Position numbers and translations under genes: made by a program. Positions 1 through 8,447 of a DNA stretch of 64,000 nt are shown here, one piece after another (position 1 is the first letter of the stretch; each line of letters opens with the position of its first letter). A model generated the notes under the pieces. It made no database searches. It was given only the letters and a program-made list of their open reading frames with translations, and had not been told where the DNA came from. The stretch lies in NCBI GenBank assembly GCA_905233135.1, contig CAJOCQ010000002.1, positions 1 to 64,000 of the forward strand, in the 5' to 3' direction. Source of the stretch: an uncultured Selenomonadaceae bacterium. Lineage in GTDB: Bacteria; Bacillota; Negativicutes; Selenomonadales; Selenomonadaceae.

Positions 1-3
1 TTG

Positions 4-71
4 ACATAAGCATATCCTTTCGGTTTAGGTTTCAACTTTATTTTACCAAAAGTTTGTGCTTATGTTTTTTT
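4..71 (+). terminator. Hairpin plus U-run at the phage left edge
   Basis: A 9-bp perfect inverted repeat (4-12 with 57-65, ACATAAGCA / TGCTTATGT) encloses a 44-nt loop and runs into seven Ts at 65-71. It resembles an intrinsic terminator or attenuator. Because it lies just before a tape-measure gene, it could instead be a structure near the frameshift site of the tail-chaperone gene. The long loop makes simple termination less certain. Confidence 0.4.
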
Positions 72-214
72 ATTTTAGGAATTTACCAACACGCCCTAAT
101 ATGTCAATAGCCGAAGTAGGCGAGGCAGAATTGGAATATTTGCTGGACTTAACGATAGTGCAAGCGAAAATGAATGCAGAGCCAATGGGCTATTTGAATG
201 ATTTTATAAAATGA
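62..214 (+). CDS. Possible C-terminal part of a tail assembly chaperone (frameshift product)
   Basis: A short open frame of about 50 codons ends at TGA 212-214, 60 bases before the tape-measure start. From residue 14 it reads MSIAEVGEAELEYLL and onward, acidic and helical. In many siphophages and myophages the gene before the tape measure makes a longer product (gpGT type) by -1 slippage. Here a T-run at 65-71 lies where a slip from the frame beginning at base 3 would enter this frame. The upstream gene is cut off by the window edge, so this is position-based inference; it may also be a separate small protein. Confidence 0.3.
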   Translation: MFFYFRNLPTRPNMSIAEVGEAELEYLLDLTIVQAKMNAEPMGYLNDFIK

Positions 215-216
215 AA

Positions 217-257
217 AAAGCCGCCGACAAGGAAGTTAGCGGCTTTACCTTTTTTTT
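217..257 (+). terminator. Intrinsic terminator before the tape-measure gene
   Basis: An 8-bp GC-rich stem, AAAGCCGC (217-224) with GCGGCTTT (239-246), encloses a 14-nt loop and is followed by a T-rich run. It ends 16 bases before the tape-measure ATG, so it may set the ratio of upstream to downstream tail transcripts. Confidence 0.6.
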
Positions 258-273
258 AAAGAGAGGTGAGAAA

Positions 274-3200
274 ATGGCAACAAATGACAATTCGGCAGGC
301 GCAGTATTTATAGAGTTAGGGCTTGATTTGAATCAGCTTGAAAGTGACTTCATAGCGGCAAATGCAACGATACAACAAAATTTGAACAGACTAAACAGAG
401 AAAGAAATATAGTAGATTTAAGAGCACAGGTAGAAATAGGCGGGCTTGATGAAAGCATAAATCAGACGCAGATTTTAGAAACAAGGCAACGTTCACTTAC
501 CCAACAATTAAGTATGCAACGCGACAGAATCAGATTGACGGAGGCGGCACACAGGCAACTCGTCAACACGCAGGGGGCGGCAAGCGCAGCGGCTCAGAAT
601 ATGGAATCAAGGTTACAGCGTGAACAACTTGCATTGCAAAGACTACAGCAACAACTTGAAAGAGTAACGACGGCACAAAGTGAACTTTCTGCAGTAAACG
701 CAACAGCGGCACAAGATACCTTGATAGAAGCGGGGCGAAGTGTACAACAGAATTTAAGCAGATTGGGGCGTGAACGTGATTTAATAGAATTGCGGGCGCA
801 AGTAGAAATAGGCGGGCTGGACGAAACTACAAACCAAAGCAAAATTCTAGAGACAAGGCAACGTTCGCTGAATGAACAGTTAAATATACAGCGGACGCGG
901 ATAAGACTTGTTGAAGAAGCGCACAGACGTTTGGCAAGCGCACAAGGCTCGGATTCTGCCGCCGTACAAGATATGGAAACAAGACTGCAAAGAGAAAGGC
1001 TTACACTGCAACGTCTTGAGCAACAATTAGACAGAGTAAGAACGGCGCAAGAAAATCTGAATAACACAAGCAGTACAAACGGCGGCGGGGCAAGCGGCAA
1101 TACAGACGGCGGATTGGATATAGGCGGTGGCGGACTTGAAGATTTAGCTGACAGTGTATTGGAGCGAATACCGCCACAAGCAAGAATAGCGGCAGGCGCA
1201 ATAGCAGGCTTAGGCGCGGCAATAATAGCGGCAGGCAAGGCGTCAACTGATTTAATTGAACGCTGGAGAGAGTTGCAGACACAAGCATATGACTTAAATA
1301 TGAGCGTGCAAGATACAGAAGATTTCTTGCGTAAATTGCGGCTTGCAGGCGGAGAATTTGAAGACTTTAAGGGCTTTATACGCGGTCTTTCAGACGCAAT
1401 GATTAAAGGCGAAATTGACGACCCAGAAGCAATGGTTTTTGCTCGATATGGTGAAAGTGCATTTGACGCCAGCGGTAAAATAAAAAACTTCCAGGCAATG
1501 ACAGAAACAATAGAACGAATGTACGACAAAGCAAAATCGGCGGGCGAAGAGATAGAATTTCTGCAAATGCTAGGCGGCGAAAGCGGCGTTACAGACGCTA
1601 TACAATATCTTGAAAGGTACAAAGAGGCAAAAGAAGACGCGGCAAAAATATCAACGGCAAAGCTTGACCCAACAGAATTTCACGAGGCGGAGCGTTCGCT
1701 AAACAGATATAACGAGCAACAGCAAGAATTTATAAACGCGCTTGAAAATTTGATAACTCCTGCAAGGGTAAGTTCGCTTGAATCACTTTTTGAAGTATTT
1801 CACGACGGTACAGAGTATTTGGTAGAAAACAAAGACGAAATACAAAGTTGGGGCTTTATAGCGGCAGAAACTTTTACAACGATAGCGGACAAAATAAAGG
1901 CGTTGAAAGACGCTTTTGTTGAATTAGCCGATACAGGGCTAAATTTCAACGATTGGGAGCAAAATGGGCGTTGGAATCGTTTGTCGGATTTAGTAAAAAG
2001 TGATTCAGAAGATACACTTTGGGCGCGTTCAACCAGTGTGTTTTTCGGCGATATAAAAGGCGAGCTTTTTGGCGGCATTTTGGAAAGGGCGGCAGAAGAG
2101 CAGGATAAATACAAAGAAGCCGTTGAAAATGCTACAGAGGCGCAAAGCAAGCAAAGCAAAAGCACTGAAGAAGGTAAAACAACTCTTGCAGATTTACGCA
2201 AGGAGCAGGAACAGGACACGGCGTCTTGGGCTGATTTTCGGCGCGAACAAGAGCAGGGAGTTCAAACAACAAAAGAAATAACGGCGGCAACTGAAGAGGC
2301 AACGGCGGCAAAACAAAAAGAAATAAACGTACTTCAGCAATATTCGATTCAGCGAGAAAAAGATTTAAGAGACGAACTCGCAGAAGTACAGATAGAAAAT
2401 CAAAACTTCAAACACGGTTACGATTTAGAATTGGCAAAGCTTGATTGGGAAAGAACAAAAGCGCGGCGGCAGAATGTATTATCGACAGGCGAGAGTTTAG
2501 CTATTGAAGATTTGTACGCTGAAAAACGCCTATTACTGGAAAAACAAACGCAAGATAAACTTGACGATTTACGAAATGAAGCTACTGAAGAATTTAAAAC
2601 AGACCTTGAAAAACGTAACATTGAAATAGAAAATTCAATGGATGACTGGATAGACGCTGGTATGAAAGAAAGCGAAGCTGAAACGCTCGCGCAGGCACTG
2701 AAGGCAAAAGCTATTGAGGATTTAGAGGAAGAATGGAATGCCCGCGTACTCGAAATTAACGGCAGTGCGCTTGAAAAGAAACTCGCCAATATCGAACGTG
2801 AAAAACAGGCGTGGATTGATAAAGGTATTTCCGAAGTAGAGGCGGAGCAACTTGCACAACAACAAAAGGCGCAAGTTTATCAGCAAGAATATGAATCAGC
2901 GGTGCAAGCTGAACAAGCCGCAGCGCAAAATGTAGAATCAGCCGAGCAAGCACTAAATGACGCACTCGAACAAAGGGAAGAATTAAGAGAGCGAATAGCC
3001 GAACAGCAGGCTAAAGAAATAACGCAGGCAGAACAAGGTTTGCAGGTTTTAAGGTCGCAGTTGGAGGCGTTTAGGGCTTATCGTGACGGTGGCGAAAAAG
3101 GCTTACAAGAATATTATTTAAAGGAACTGCGCAAGCAAGGAATAACAGACAAAGATTTAAAAATGACGCCCGCGCAGTTGGAAGGTTTTCAGCAGGCTAA

Positions 3201-4116
3201 CAGGGACGTACAAAAAGGCTTAATGCCGAATTTAGCACAGGTTGCGCCGCCTAATCCCGAAATGCTTAAACAGTTAAGCAAATTAGATGACAGGATTGCA
3301 GGATTACAAAAAAATCTTGCAGATGCACAAGCGGCACTTAAAGAGGCAACAAAGAAAAGACAAGAAGCAGAAGACGCTTACAATAATCAAAAGGCGCAAA
3401 TTCCAGATACAGTAGTTGAAGAAAATCCAGATGGTACAAAAAGCGTATGGACTGGTGATGACGCGAAAAAAAGGCTAGAAGAACTTGGTATTCTCGAAAA
3501 ACCAACTTCAACACCTGAAACTGCGTCATTTGATGAAGATTTAAAACAAAAACTTGATAGCGCGGGCAACTCGGTTGAAGATTTTAAGAAAAAGCTTGAC
3601 GAGGCTACACCTACTGAAACTCCTGAATTACCAAAAACAGAAATGCCTGCAACGGCGGCTGATATACCTACACCGACACCTGATTTTGATTTTAGCGATA
3701 TTGCGGCGAAGTTTGAAATATTGCCGCCGATTATTGAAAATATCAGCAGTGGGCTTGATAACTTGACGCCGAAAATTACAGATGTTTCAACTGCATTCAG
3801 CAACTTGTATTATACTTTCCAAAATACAAATATAGGACAAGCTGAAGGCGGTATACCCTCTGCGCCTGTTGATTTTTCAGAATTGACACAGCAGGCGGCA
3901 GAAATACTTTCGGCGATACAAACGGGCGCAAGTGACTTACAAACTGCGATAACAAATCAGCAACAATCCGCGCCGCCGAATGTTACAAACAATATCAGCA
4001 TTCACGAGGCGCACGCTTGGGATTACGAACATATTAACGATTTAGCCGAGCGCGTTGCTGATATTATCGAGCCAAAAATCTTATCTGCTGTGGGTGGTGA
4101 TTCCAATGGCTATTAA
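274..4116 (+). CDS. Phage tail tape measure protein
   Basis: 1280 residues. The start is ATG 274 behind GAGAGGTGAG; an in-frame ATG at 211 lies in the terminator stem and is rejected. The protein is long, mostly helical and coiled-coil, rich in Gln, Glu, Ala and Arg, with one hydrophobic Gly/Ala stretch near residues 305-325 (ARIAAGAIAGLGAAIIAAG), as is usual for tape measures that set tail length and help DNA pass the membrane. Residues about 25-270 consist of two tandem copies of a 124-residue coiled-coil unit. A Pro/Thr-rich zone near 1115-1155 precedes the C-terminus. The next gene overlaps the stop by 11 bases, so the tail genes are translationally coupled. A-ending codons (ata, gta, aga) are commoner here than in later tail genes. 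Confidence 0.88.
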   Translation: MATNDNSAGAVFIELGLDLNQLESDFIAANATIQQNLNRLNRERNIVDLRAQVEIGGLDESINQTQILETRQRSLTQQLSMQRDRIRLTEAAHRQLVNTQGAASAAAQNMESRLQREQLALQRLQQQLERVTTAQSELSAVNATAAQDTLIEAGRSVQQNLSRLGRERDLIELRAQVEIGGLDETTNQSKILETRQRSLNEQLNIQRTRIRLVEEAHRRLASAQGSDSAAVQDMETRLQRERLTLQRLEQQLDRVRTAQENLNNTSSTNGGGASGNTDGGLDIGGGGLEDLADSVLERIPPQARIAAGAIAGLGAAIIAAGKASTDLIERWRELQTQAYDLNMSVQDTEDFLRKLRLAGGEFEDFKGFIRGLSDAMIKGEIDDPEAMVFARYGESAFDASGKIKNFQAMTETIERMYDKAKSAGEEIEFLQMLGGESGVTDAIQYLERYKEAKEDAAKISTAKLDPTEFHEAERSLNRYNEQQQEFINALENLITPARVSSLESLFEVFHDGTEYLVENKDEIQSWGFIAAETFTTIADKIKALKDAFVELADTGLNFNDWEQNGRWNRLSDLVKSDSEDTLWARSTSVFFGDIKGELFGGILERAAEEQDKYKEAVENATEAQSKQSKSTEEGKTTLADLRKEQEQDTASWADFRREQEQGVQTTKEITAATEEATAAKQKEINVLQQYSIQREKDLRDELAEVQIENQNFKHGYDLELAKLDWERTKARRQNVLSTGESLAIEDLYAEKRLLLEKQTQDKLDDLRNEATEEFKTDLEKRNIEIENSMDDWIDAGMKESEAETLAQALKAKAIEDLEEEWNARVLEINGSALEKKLANIEREKQAWIDKGISEVEAEQLAQQQKAQVYQQEYESAVQAEQAAAQNVESAEQALNDALEQREELRERIAEQQAKEITQAEQGLQVLRSQLEAFRAYRDGGEKGLQEYYLKELRKQGITDKDLKMTPAQLEGFQQANRDVQKGLMPNLAQVAPPNPEMLKQLSKLDDRIAGLQKNLADAQAALKEATKKRQEAEDAYNNQKAQIPDTVVEENPDGTKSVWTGDDAKKRLEELGILEKPTSTPETASFDEDLKQKLDSAGNSVEDFKKKLDEATPTETPELPKTEMPATAADIPTPTPDFDFSDIAAKFEILPPIIENISSGLDNLTPKITDVSTAFSNLYYTFQNTNIGQAEGGIPSAPVDFSELTQQAAEILSAIQTGASDLQTAITNQQQSAPPNVTNNISIHEAHAWDYEHINDLAERVADIIEPKILSAVGGDSNGY
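348..1091 (+). repeat. Tandem 372-bp duplication inside the tape-measure gene
   Basis: Two adjacent copies of about 372 bp (124 codons) encode matching coiled-coil segments. Anchors such as RAQVEIGGLDE and ILETRQRSL recur at constant spacing. The copies differ at many third positions, so the duplication is not very recent. Confidence 0.75.
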
Positions 4117-4441
4117 AATTGGCGCGGTTGAGGCGTTTAACATAACAAATTTTGACCATATCCCTGACGACAGACAAACTAAACACGAGACAATAGGCGG
4201 CGTAGTTGTACAGGATTTCGGGCGCGTTGAAAAAGGCGATACTCTATCTTTTGAGACTGATATTAAAGCTAAGGACAAAGCGGTATTTTTTGGCTATTGG
4301 TACAATCGAACTTATGTAACAATCATTGACGAGGCGGGCAATGTTTATGAAGATTGCCGCGTCAGAGTGACAAGGCATAGGTACGTTAGTAGAGATTTTG
4401 CCAAATACGAACACTGCGTTTTAGAAATATGGAGGATATGA
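4106..4441 (+). CDS. Small phage tail protein
   Basis: 111 residues starting at ATG 4106, inside the end of the tape-measure gene, behind GGGTGGTGA. Its sequence begins MAIKIGAVEAFN and is rich in beta-type residues, without a membrane segment or signal peptide. The position directly after the tape measure matches distal-tail or baseplate adaptor proteins in other tailed phages. I do not recognise the family, so the role is inferred from position. Confidence 0.6.
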   Translation: MAIKIGAVEAFNITNFDHIPDDRQTKHETIGGVVVQDFGRVEKGDTLSFETDIKAKDKAVFFGYWYNRTYVTIIDEAGNVYEDCRVRVTRHRYVSRDFAKYEHCVLEIWRI

Positions 4442-4442
4442 A

Positions 4443-4856
4443 ATGGCGCACATACATTTATATATGAATAATCCTACCGCAGGCGGTACTGACGGTACAG
4501 AAATTTCAAGCGAAGATAACACACTCCCTCTTACAGTAATTTTGGACGCAAGCGAGGCAGAAGAAAAAGCCGTAAAAGTTGCCGTGCGTTGTGATTCAGG
4601 CTTTGCTGTTGAAGGCGACACCGCTATTTATTTTGAAGGCACAAACGCCGCCAAATGGCAAGTTGCAGAAGATAACAGCTTTACCAGTGATACCGCCTTG
4701 ACGCTTGCTCTTTGGCAAAGTACTTTGACTTTTACCAATGTTGCCGCTACTAATATTGTGTTTTGGGTTAAGGCGTCAAGTACTACTACCGAAAATCCCC
4801 AAAACGACAGGACAGTTAAACTTGTTGCCGAAGGGCTTGTTCTTTCGACGGAGTGA
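4443..4856 (+). CDS. Hypothetical phage structural protein
   Basis: 137 residues starting at ATG 4443, one base after the previous stop and behind GGAGGATATG. It is rich in Thr, Ala, Asp and Val (for example LTLALWQSTLTFTN), suggesting a beta-sandwich, and has no signal peptide or helix-rich region. It sits in the tail operon between two other small structural genes. Such immunoglobulin-like folds are common as tail decorations, but no family is recognised. Confidence 0.55.
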   Translation: MAHIHLYMNNPTAGGTDGTEISSEDNTLPLTVILDASEAEEKAVKVAVRCDSGFAVEGDTAIYFEGTNAAKWQVAEDNSFTSDTALTLALWQSTLTFTNVAATNIVFWVKASSTTTENPQNDRTVKLVAEGLVLSTE

Positions 4857-4862
4857 TTTGCT

Positions 4863-5810
4863 ATGCGTTATATGAATCCAGGCTTTAAAGAATGGCTTAA
4901 TTTTGTACCATACAGTAGCAGTATTTCAAATGACACAGACGCAACAAAAACTAAAACAGGAACGGCTATTTGTAATAGCGATGGTGAAAATTGTTTCTTG
5001 CTTGATTATCCTGCAAGCGGCGAAATTTACTTTAGGTTTGATTTCTTTTATCCTACGTCCGCAAGTTCAAAGATTTATTTTGGAGAATGGGGAAACGGCT
5101 CAGAGCCTTATAACGGTTTCAGTTTAGATTTTTCAGGCAGTACTTTAAGATTTCTTAGTTTTGTTAAAAGAAGGTGGACGGAACTTTTTAGCGGCAAAAA
5201 TGTTTTAGATTTTGGATTAAAACAGGGAAGTATAATTTCAACGTTATTTCATTTAAAGTGGGCTGATACTGAAAACGGCATTATGGAATTGACTTTAAAT
5301 GATTATTCTTTTGAAAAATTTGAGAGCGCAGATTTAACGCCGTATAACAATTCAAGTGTGGAAATTTCTTTTAAAAATTATTCTTATTTTCCTGTTTCAA
5401 ATATCATTATTTCGGACGAGCCAATTTCTATCAAAGAACAACTTGCAGCGTTGCCTATTACCGGCATTGAAACTGATATGGCGTACGACAGCGATACAGG
5501 GATTTACACCGCGTCAGCTGTTAATCAATCTTTGCTTGCGTCAGTTGACGTTGCAGATTTAATCAATAATTTTGGCAGTGATTCAAAAGTTACAGGCGTT
5601 ACTATGGTTGGCAATCCCGCTTATCGTACCGCCGAAGGTTTATCGTCTTTTACTGCGCTTACCAAAAAAAATAACACCGTAACTGAATACGGCGCGGCGA
5701 ATATCCCTGCTGATTCTGATTCGGTTGTTGCCAACAGTTTCAAAGTTGCAAGCGATACCACTATTGGAGACTTAGCTAATATGCAATTAGGCTTGAAAGT
5801 TGGTGGTTGA
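4863..5810 (+). CDS. Hypothetical phage tail-associated protein
   Basis: 315 residues. The start ATG 4863 follows the previous stop by six bases. The first 200 residues look beta-rich with many aromatic residues (IYFGEWGNGSEPYNGFSLDF), as in laminin-G or concanavalin-like carbohydrate-binding folds. The C-terminal third has Ala/Thr/Asn-rich fibre-like sequence. It overlaps the possible TTG start of the next gene. A receptor- or glycan-binding role on the tail is plausible but not shown by any motif I can name. Confidence 0.5.
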   Translation: MRYMNPGFKEWLNFVPYSSSISNDTDATKTKTGTAICNSDGENCFLLDYPASGEIYFRFDFFYPTSASSKIYFGEWGNGSEPYNGFSLDFSGSTLRFLSFVKRRWTELFSGKNVLDFGLKQGSIISTLFHLKWADTENGIMELTLNDYSFEKFESADLTPYNNSSVEISFKNYSYFPVSNIIISDEPISIKEQLAALPITGIETDMAYDSDTGIYTASAVNQSLLASVDVADLINNFGSDSKVTGVTMVGNPAYRTAEGLSSFTALTKKNNTVTEYGAANIPADSDSVVANSFKVASDTTIGDLANMQLGLKVGG

Positions 5811-5812
5811 TT

Positions 5813-8227
5813 ATGGATGCGGCGTTTAAGCCCGAAATTTATATTTCCTACATTCCCGACGGCAAAGTTAATATTGCGCCGCAAATATACGCCTCCTACA
5901 TTCCCAACGGCAAAGTAAACATTGCGCCGCAAATTTGGGCGTCCGTTGTTTTTGTTCCGCACGTTGAAAAAGCTACTGCCGACACTTCAAGAAACCTTTC
6001 TAAGCTTGAAAATATTTCCGCTGATTCTTTGCGCAAAATTGGTATTACTGATTATTCAAATGCTGATTTATTGCGCACGGTTAAAGCTACTGAAAAAGCT
6101 ACTGCTGATACATTGCGCCGCGTTGCAATTTCTGAAGTTGTTAAATCTCGTACCTTCAGAAAATTAACCTTTAGCGAAAATGCAAGCGGCAGGTTATTTC
6201 GCCGCGTCAAAAAGTTTGAAAAAGTTCCTGCAGACACTTCAAGAAAAGTTGGCTTGACTACCGCCGCCTTCGATTTATTCAGAGTTGTTAAAGCTACTGA
6301 AAACGTTAGCGCAGATTTATTACGCCGCACGGGTAATTCTGAAAAAAGCGTTGCTGACAGCTTGCGAAAAATCACGCGCACTGAAAATATTTCTGCTGAT
6401 ACACTGCGCCGCGTTGTTGAAACTTCAAAAACCACTGCTGACACTTTGCGGAGAGTTGCCAACTTTGAAACGGCTTCTGCTGATACTTTGCGCAAAGTTT
6501 CAGTTAGTGAAAAAACTTCCGCTGATACTTACAGAAAAGTTACAGCTACTGAAAAAGCAGTTGCCGATACTTGCCGCCGTATGATTGAAAGGGCGTCCGC
6601 CGATACTTGCAGAAAAGTTACACGCGCTGAAAAATCTGTTGCTGATACTGTTTTGAGACTGCCGCACGTTTTAAATTTTATCGCGCAGGATTCGCTTGTT
6701 GACACTTTCAAAGATTATGATTTAGCTTTGTTTGAAGTTACACTTTCAGAGCGTACACTTTCAGACACTTTTGCACTTGAAACCGCGCGGCAGATTGAAA
6801 TTAATGACGCGATTAAAGGTACGTTTTTAGATTATCCCTTCAGCTTTTTGGTTGAAGAAACTACAAAGCGGGATTTATTTTTGAGCGTCAAGGGTATGTA
6901 TGATATTGATAAATTGCTGTACTCGTTTATTGAAACAGACCTGCGCGAAGAAAGAGCAGATGAAGGCGGCTATTACAAGGCGTCAAGTTATATCAGCAGA
7001 ATTGCCGCCTATTTGGGATTTTCGCCGAATATCAAGATTGAAGATTTCACGCCGTATAATTTGATTGGCAACACAAATATTACCTATTCAGACCTAATCA
7101 GCAGTTTGTTTAGTTGGACTTCAAAACTGCCGCAACGTCAAATTAATGTTTTTATACGCGGCGGCATTTTGCATTGTATTCAACGCGGCTACGAAGATTC
7201 TGTTTTCGATATTTCTGATATTCCACACTCCAGACCAACTGTTAATAAAAAGCTCCTGCGCTCGATGTACAACAGCCCTTTTGATTCTGATGACGATTTG
7301 GGCGAAGAGGCTTATGATAAACCTTTCAGCGGCACTATTGGTTATACAGACGCTTACAGCAGTAACTCAATAACATATTTTGGCGGCTTACTGCAAAAAG
7401 AATATTCACGCTCGAACAATTCAACAACCACGACAATAAGCAGTTCAGAATATAAATATACATCATTTCATATTGAAGGCGAAACTCAATATTATCTTGA
7501 TTCAAAGTCAACAAAAACTGATTCTATTAATTGGGAAGAAAAAACACGTACCATTGAAGAAGTCAAAACAGAATACATTTATACATTTTCGCACGAACAA
7601 ACTATTGAAGACGACGAAGACGGGAAAGGCTTGCATTATGGTTTGCGTACTGAAGTTTATATGCGCGAAGAAGTTGAAACTAAAAAAACAACCACGCTAA
7701 GCGGCGACGGCTTAGGCTGGAATTGGAGCGCGGCTGAAACTGAAACAAGTATTAGAAAGACACTGCACACACCAGCAGGCAACGGTTGGTATTCTACAAC
7801 AGTTTATGAAAACGGCGAACATATGGGCAGTACAATTTCACAAGGCGCACCGAGTAACCAAGTTTCACTCTATACCACACAGAGAATAAGACAGATTTTC
7901 GGCACGCAGTCAACAGACCCTGACGAAATATACGAAGAAAACCGCTCAAGGCTTACGCCTATTGCCGATACTTCATTTCCTGTACAGGAGTTAGATTTAA
8001 TTCAAAGACTTACAGATGATTTAAAATGGCTTAACAGAAAAATCCAAATTACAGTTTCAGTAGATTTAATCAGCAAAATTGAAAAAGGCGTACCGACATT
8101 AAAGCATATTGTAGACTTTACAGAGCGCGTAAAACTTGACGGCTACGAATATTTTTTAGTCAGCAACAGAATCAGCTTCACGCCGAGAAAATTAATTCAA
8201 TCTTTGCAGTTAGTGAGGTGGCAATAA
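5813..8227 (+). CDS. Large phage tail protein with 14-residue repeats; possible hub domain
   Basis: About 804 residues from ATG 5813 behind GGTGG. Residues about 6-45 hold two and a half copies of a 17-residue unit (ISYIPDGKVNIAPQ type). Residues about 50-285 hold some 17 degenerate copies of a 14-residue unit whose best copies read EKTSADTLRRVATS-like. Residues about 350-804 resemble tail hub or late-control-gene-D proteins: a segment with SPNIKIEDFTPYNLIGNTNI, then a long beta-rich Thr/Glu region, ending with VKLDGYEYFLVSNRISFTP. The gene overlaps the next by one base (TAATG). Hub assignment is by resemblance and position; the repeats are directly visible. Confidence 0.6.
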   Translation: MDAAFKPEIYISYIPDGKVNIAPQIYASYIPNGKVNIAPQIWASVVFVPHVEKATADTSRNLSKLENISADSLRKIGITDYSNADLLRTVKATEKATADTLRRVAISEVVKSRTFRKLTFSENASGRLFRRVKKFEKVPADTSRKVGLTTAAFDLFRVVKATENVSADLLRRTGNSEKSVADSLRKITRTENISADTLRRVVETSKTTADTLRRVANFETASADTLRKVSVSEKTSADTYRKVTATEKAVADTCRRMIERASADTCRKVTRAEKSVADTVLRLPHVLNFIAQDSLVDTFKDYDLALFEVTLSERTLSDTFALETARQIEINDAIKGTFLDYPFSFLVEETTKRDLFLSVKGMYDIDKLLYSFIETDLREERADEGGYYKASSYISRIAAYLGFSPNIKIEDFTPYNLIGNTNITYSDLISSLFSWTSKLPQRQINVFIRGGILHCIQRGYEDSVFDISDIPHSRPTVNKKLLRSMYNSPFDSDDDLGEEAYDKPFSGTIGYTDAYSSNSITYFGGLLQKEYSRSNNSTTTTISSSEYKYTSFHIEGETQYYLDSKSTKTDSINWEEKTRTIEEVKTEYIYTFSHEQTIEDDEDGKGLHYGLRTEVYMREEVETKKTTTLSGDGLGWNWSAAETETSIRKTLHTPAGNGWYSTTVYENGEHMGSTISQGAPSNQVSLYTTQRIRQIFGTQSTDPDEIYEENRSRLTPIADTSFPVQELDLIQRLTDDLKWLNRKIQITVSVDLISKIEKGVPTLKHIVDFTERVKLDGYEYFLVSNRISFTPRKLIQSLQLVRWQ
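5964..6663 (+). repeat. About 17 degenerate 42-bp tandem repeats
   Basis: Coding repeat with a 14-codon period. Conserved columns are Glu at position 1, Ala-Asp-Thr at about 5-7, and Leu-Arg-Arg/Lys-Val at about 8-11. Some units are shortened to 11-13 codons, and two central units have lost the consensus. Confidence 0.75.
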
Positions 8228-8445
8228 TGAGTATTGAAAGTTTAGGGAACTCTATTAAATCAGCAGTAGATAAGCGCGTTAACTCAGAGGCGCGGGCAAT
8301 GCGCGGCACTATTCGTAACGGCAGATTTGTTTCAGGTTCAAAGTCTTATCCTTACACGGCGGCGGTTGATTGTAACACGGGCGAAGGCGCAAAAGTTTGG
8401 GCGCAGAAGTCAACAAGCGGTAAAGCAGTTATTATTGGAGCTTGA
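8227..8445 (+). CDS. Small hypothetical phage protein
   Basis: 72 residues. ATG 8227 overlaps the preceding TAA and follows GAGGTG at a good distance. The sequence is basic at the N-terminus, then has the segment RGTIRNGRFVSGSKSYPYTAAVDCNTGEGAKVWA-like in composition, suggesting a small beta barrel. A comparable motif (gty..V..gdGk.VwV) is seen in small accessory proteins of Firmicute phage tails. The function is unknown. Confidence 0.5.
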   Translation: MSIESLGNSIKSAVDKRVNSEARAMRGTIRNGRFVSGSKSYPYTAAVDCNTGEGAKVWAQKSTSGKAVIIGA

Positions 8446-8447
8446 TT

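Noticed and set aside
594-1622. Long open frame on the minus strand inside the tape-measure gene
   Set aside because: It is Ser/Cys-rich, has no ribosome site and mirrors the coding frame opposite; a typical shadow of a helical, Gln/Ala-rich gene.
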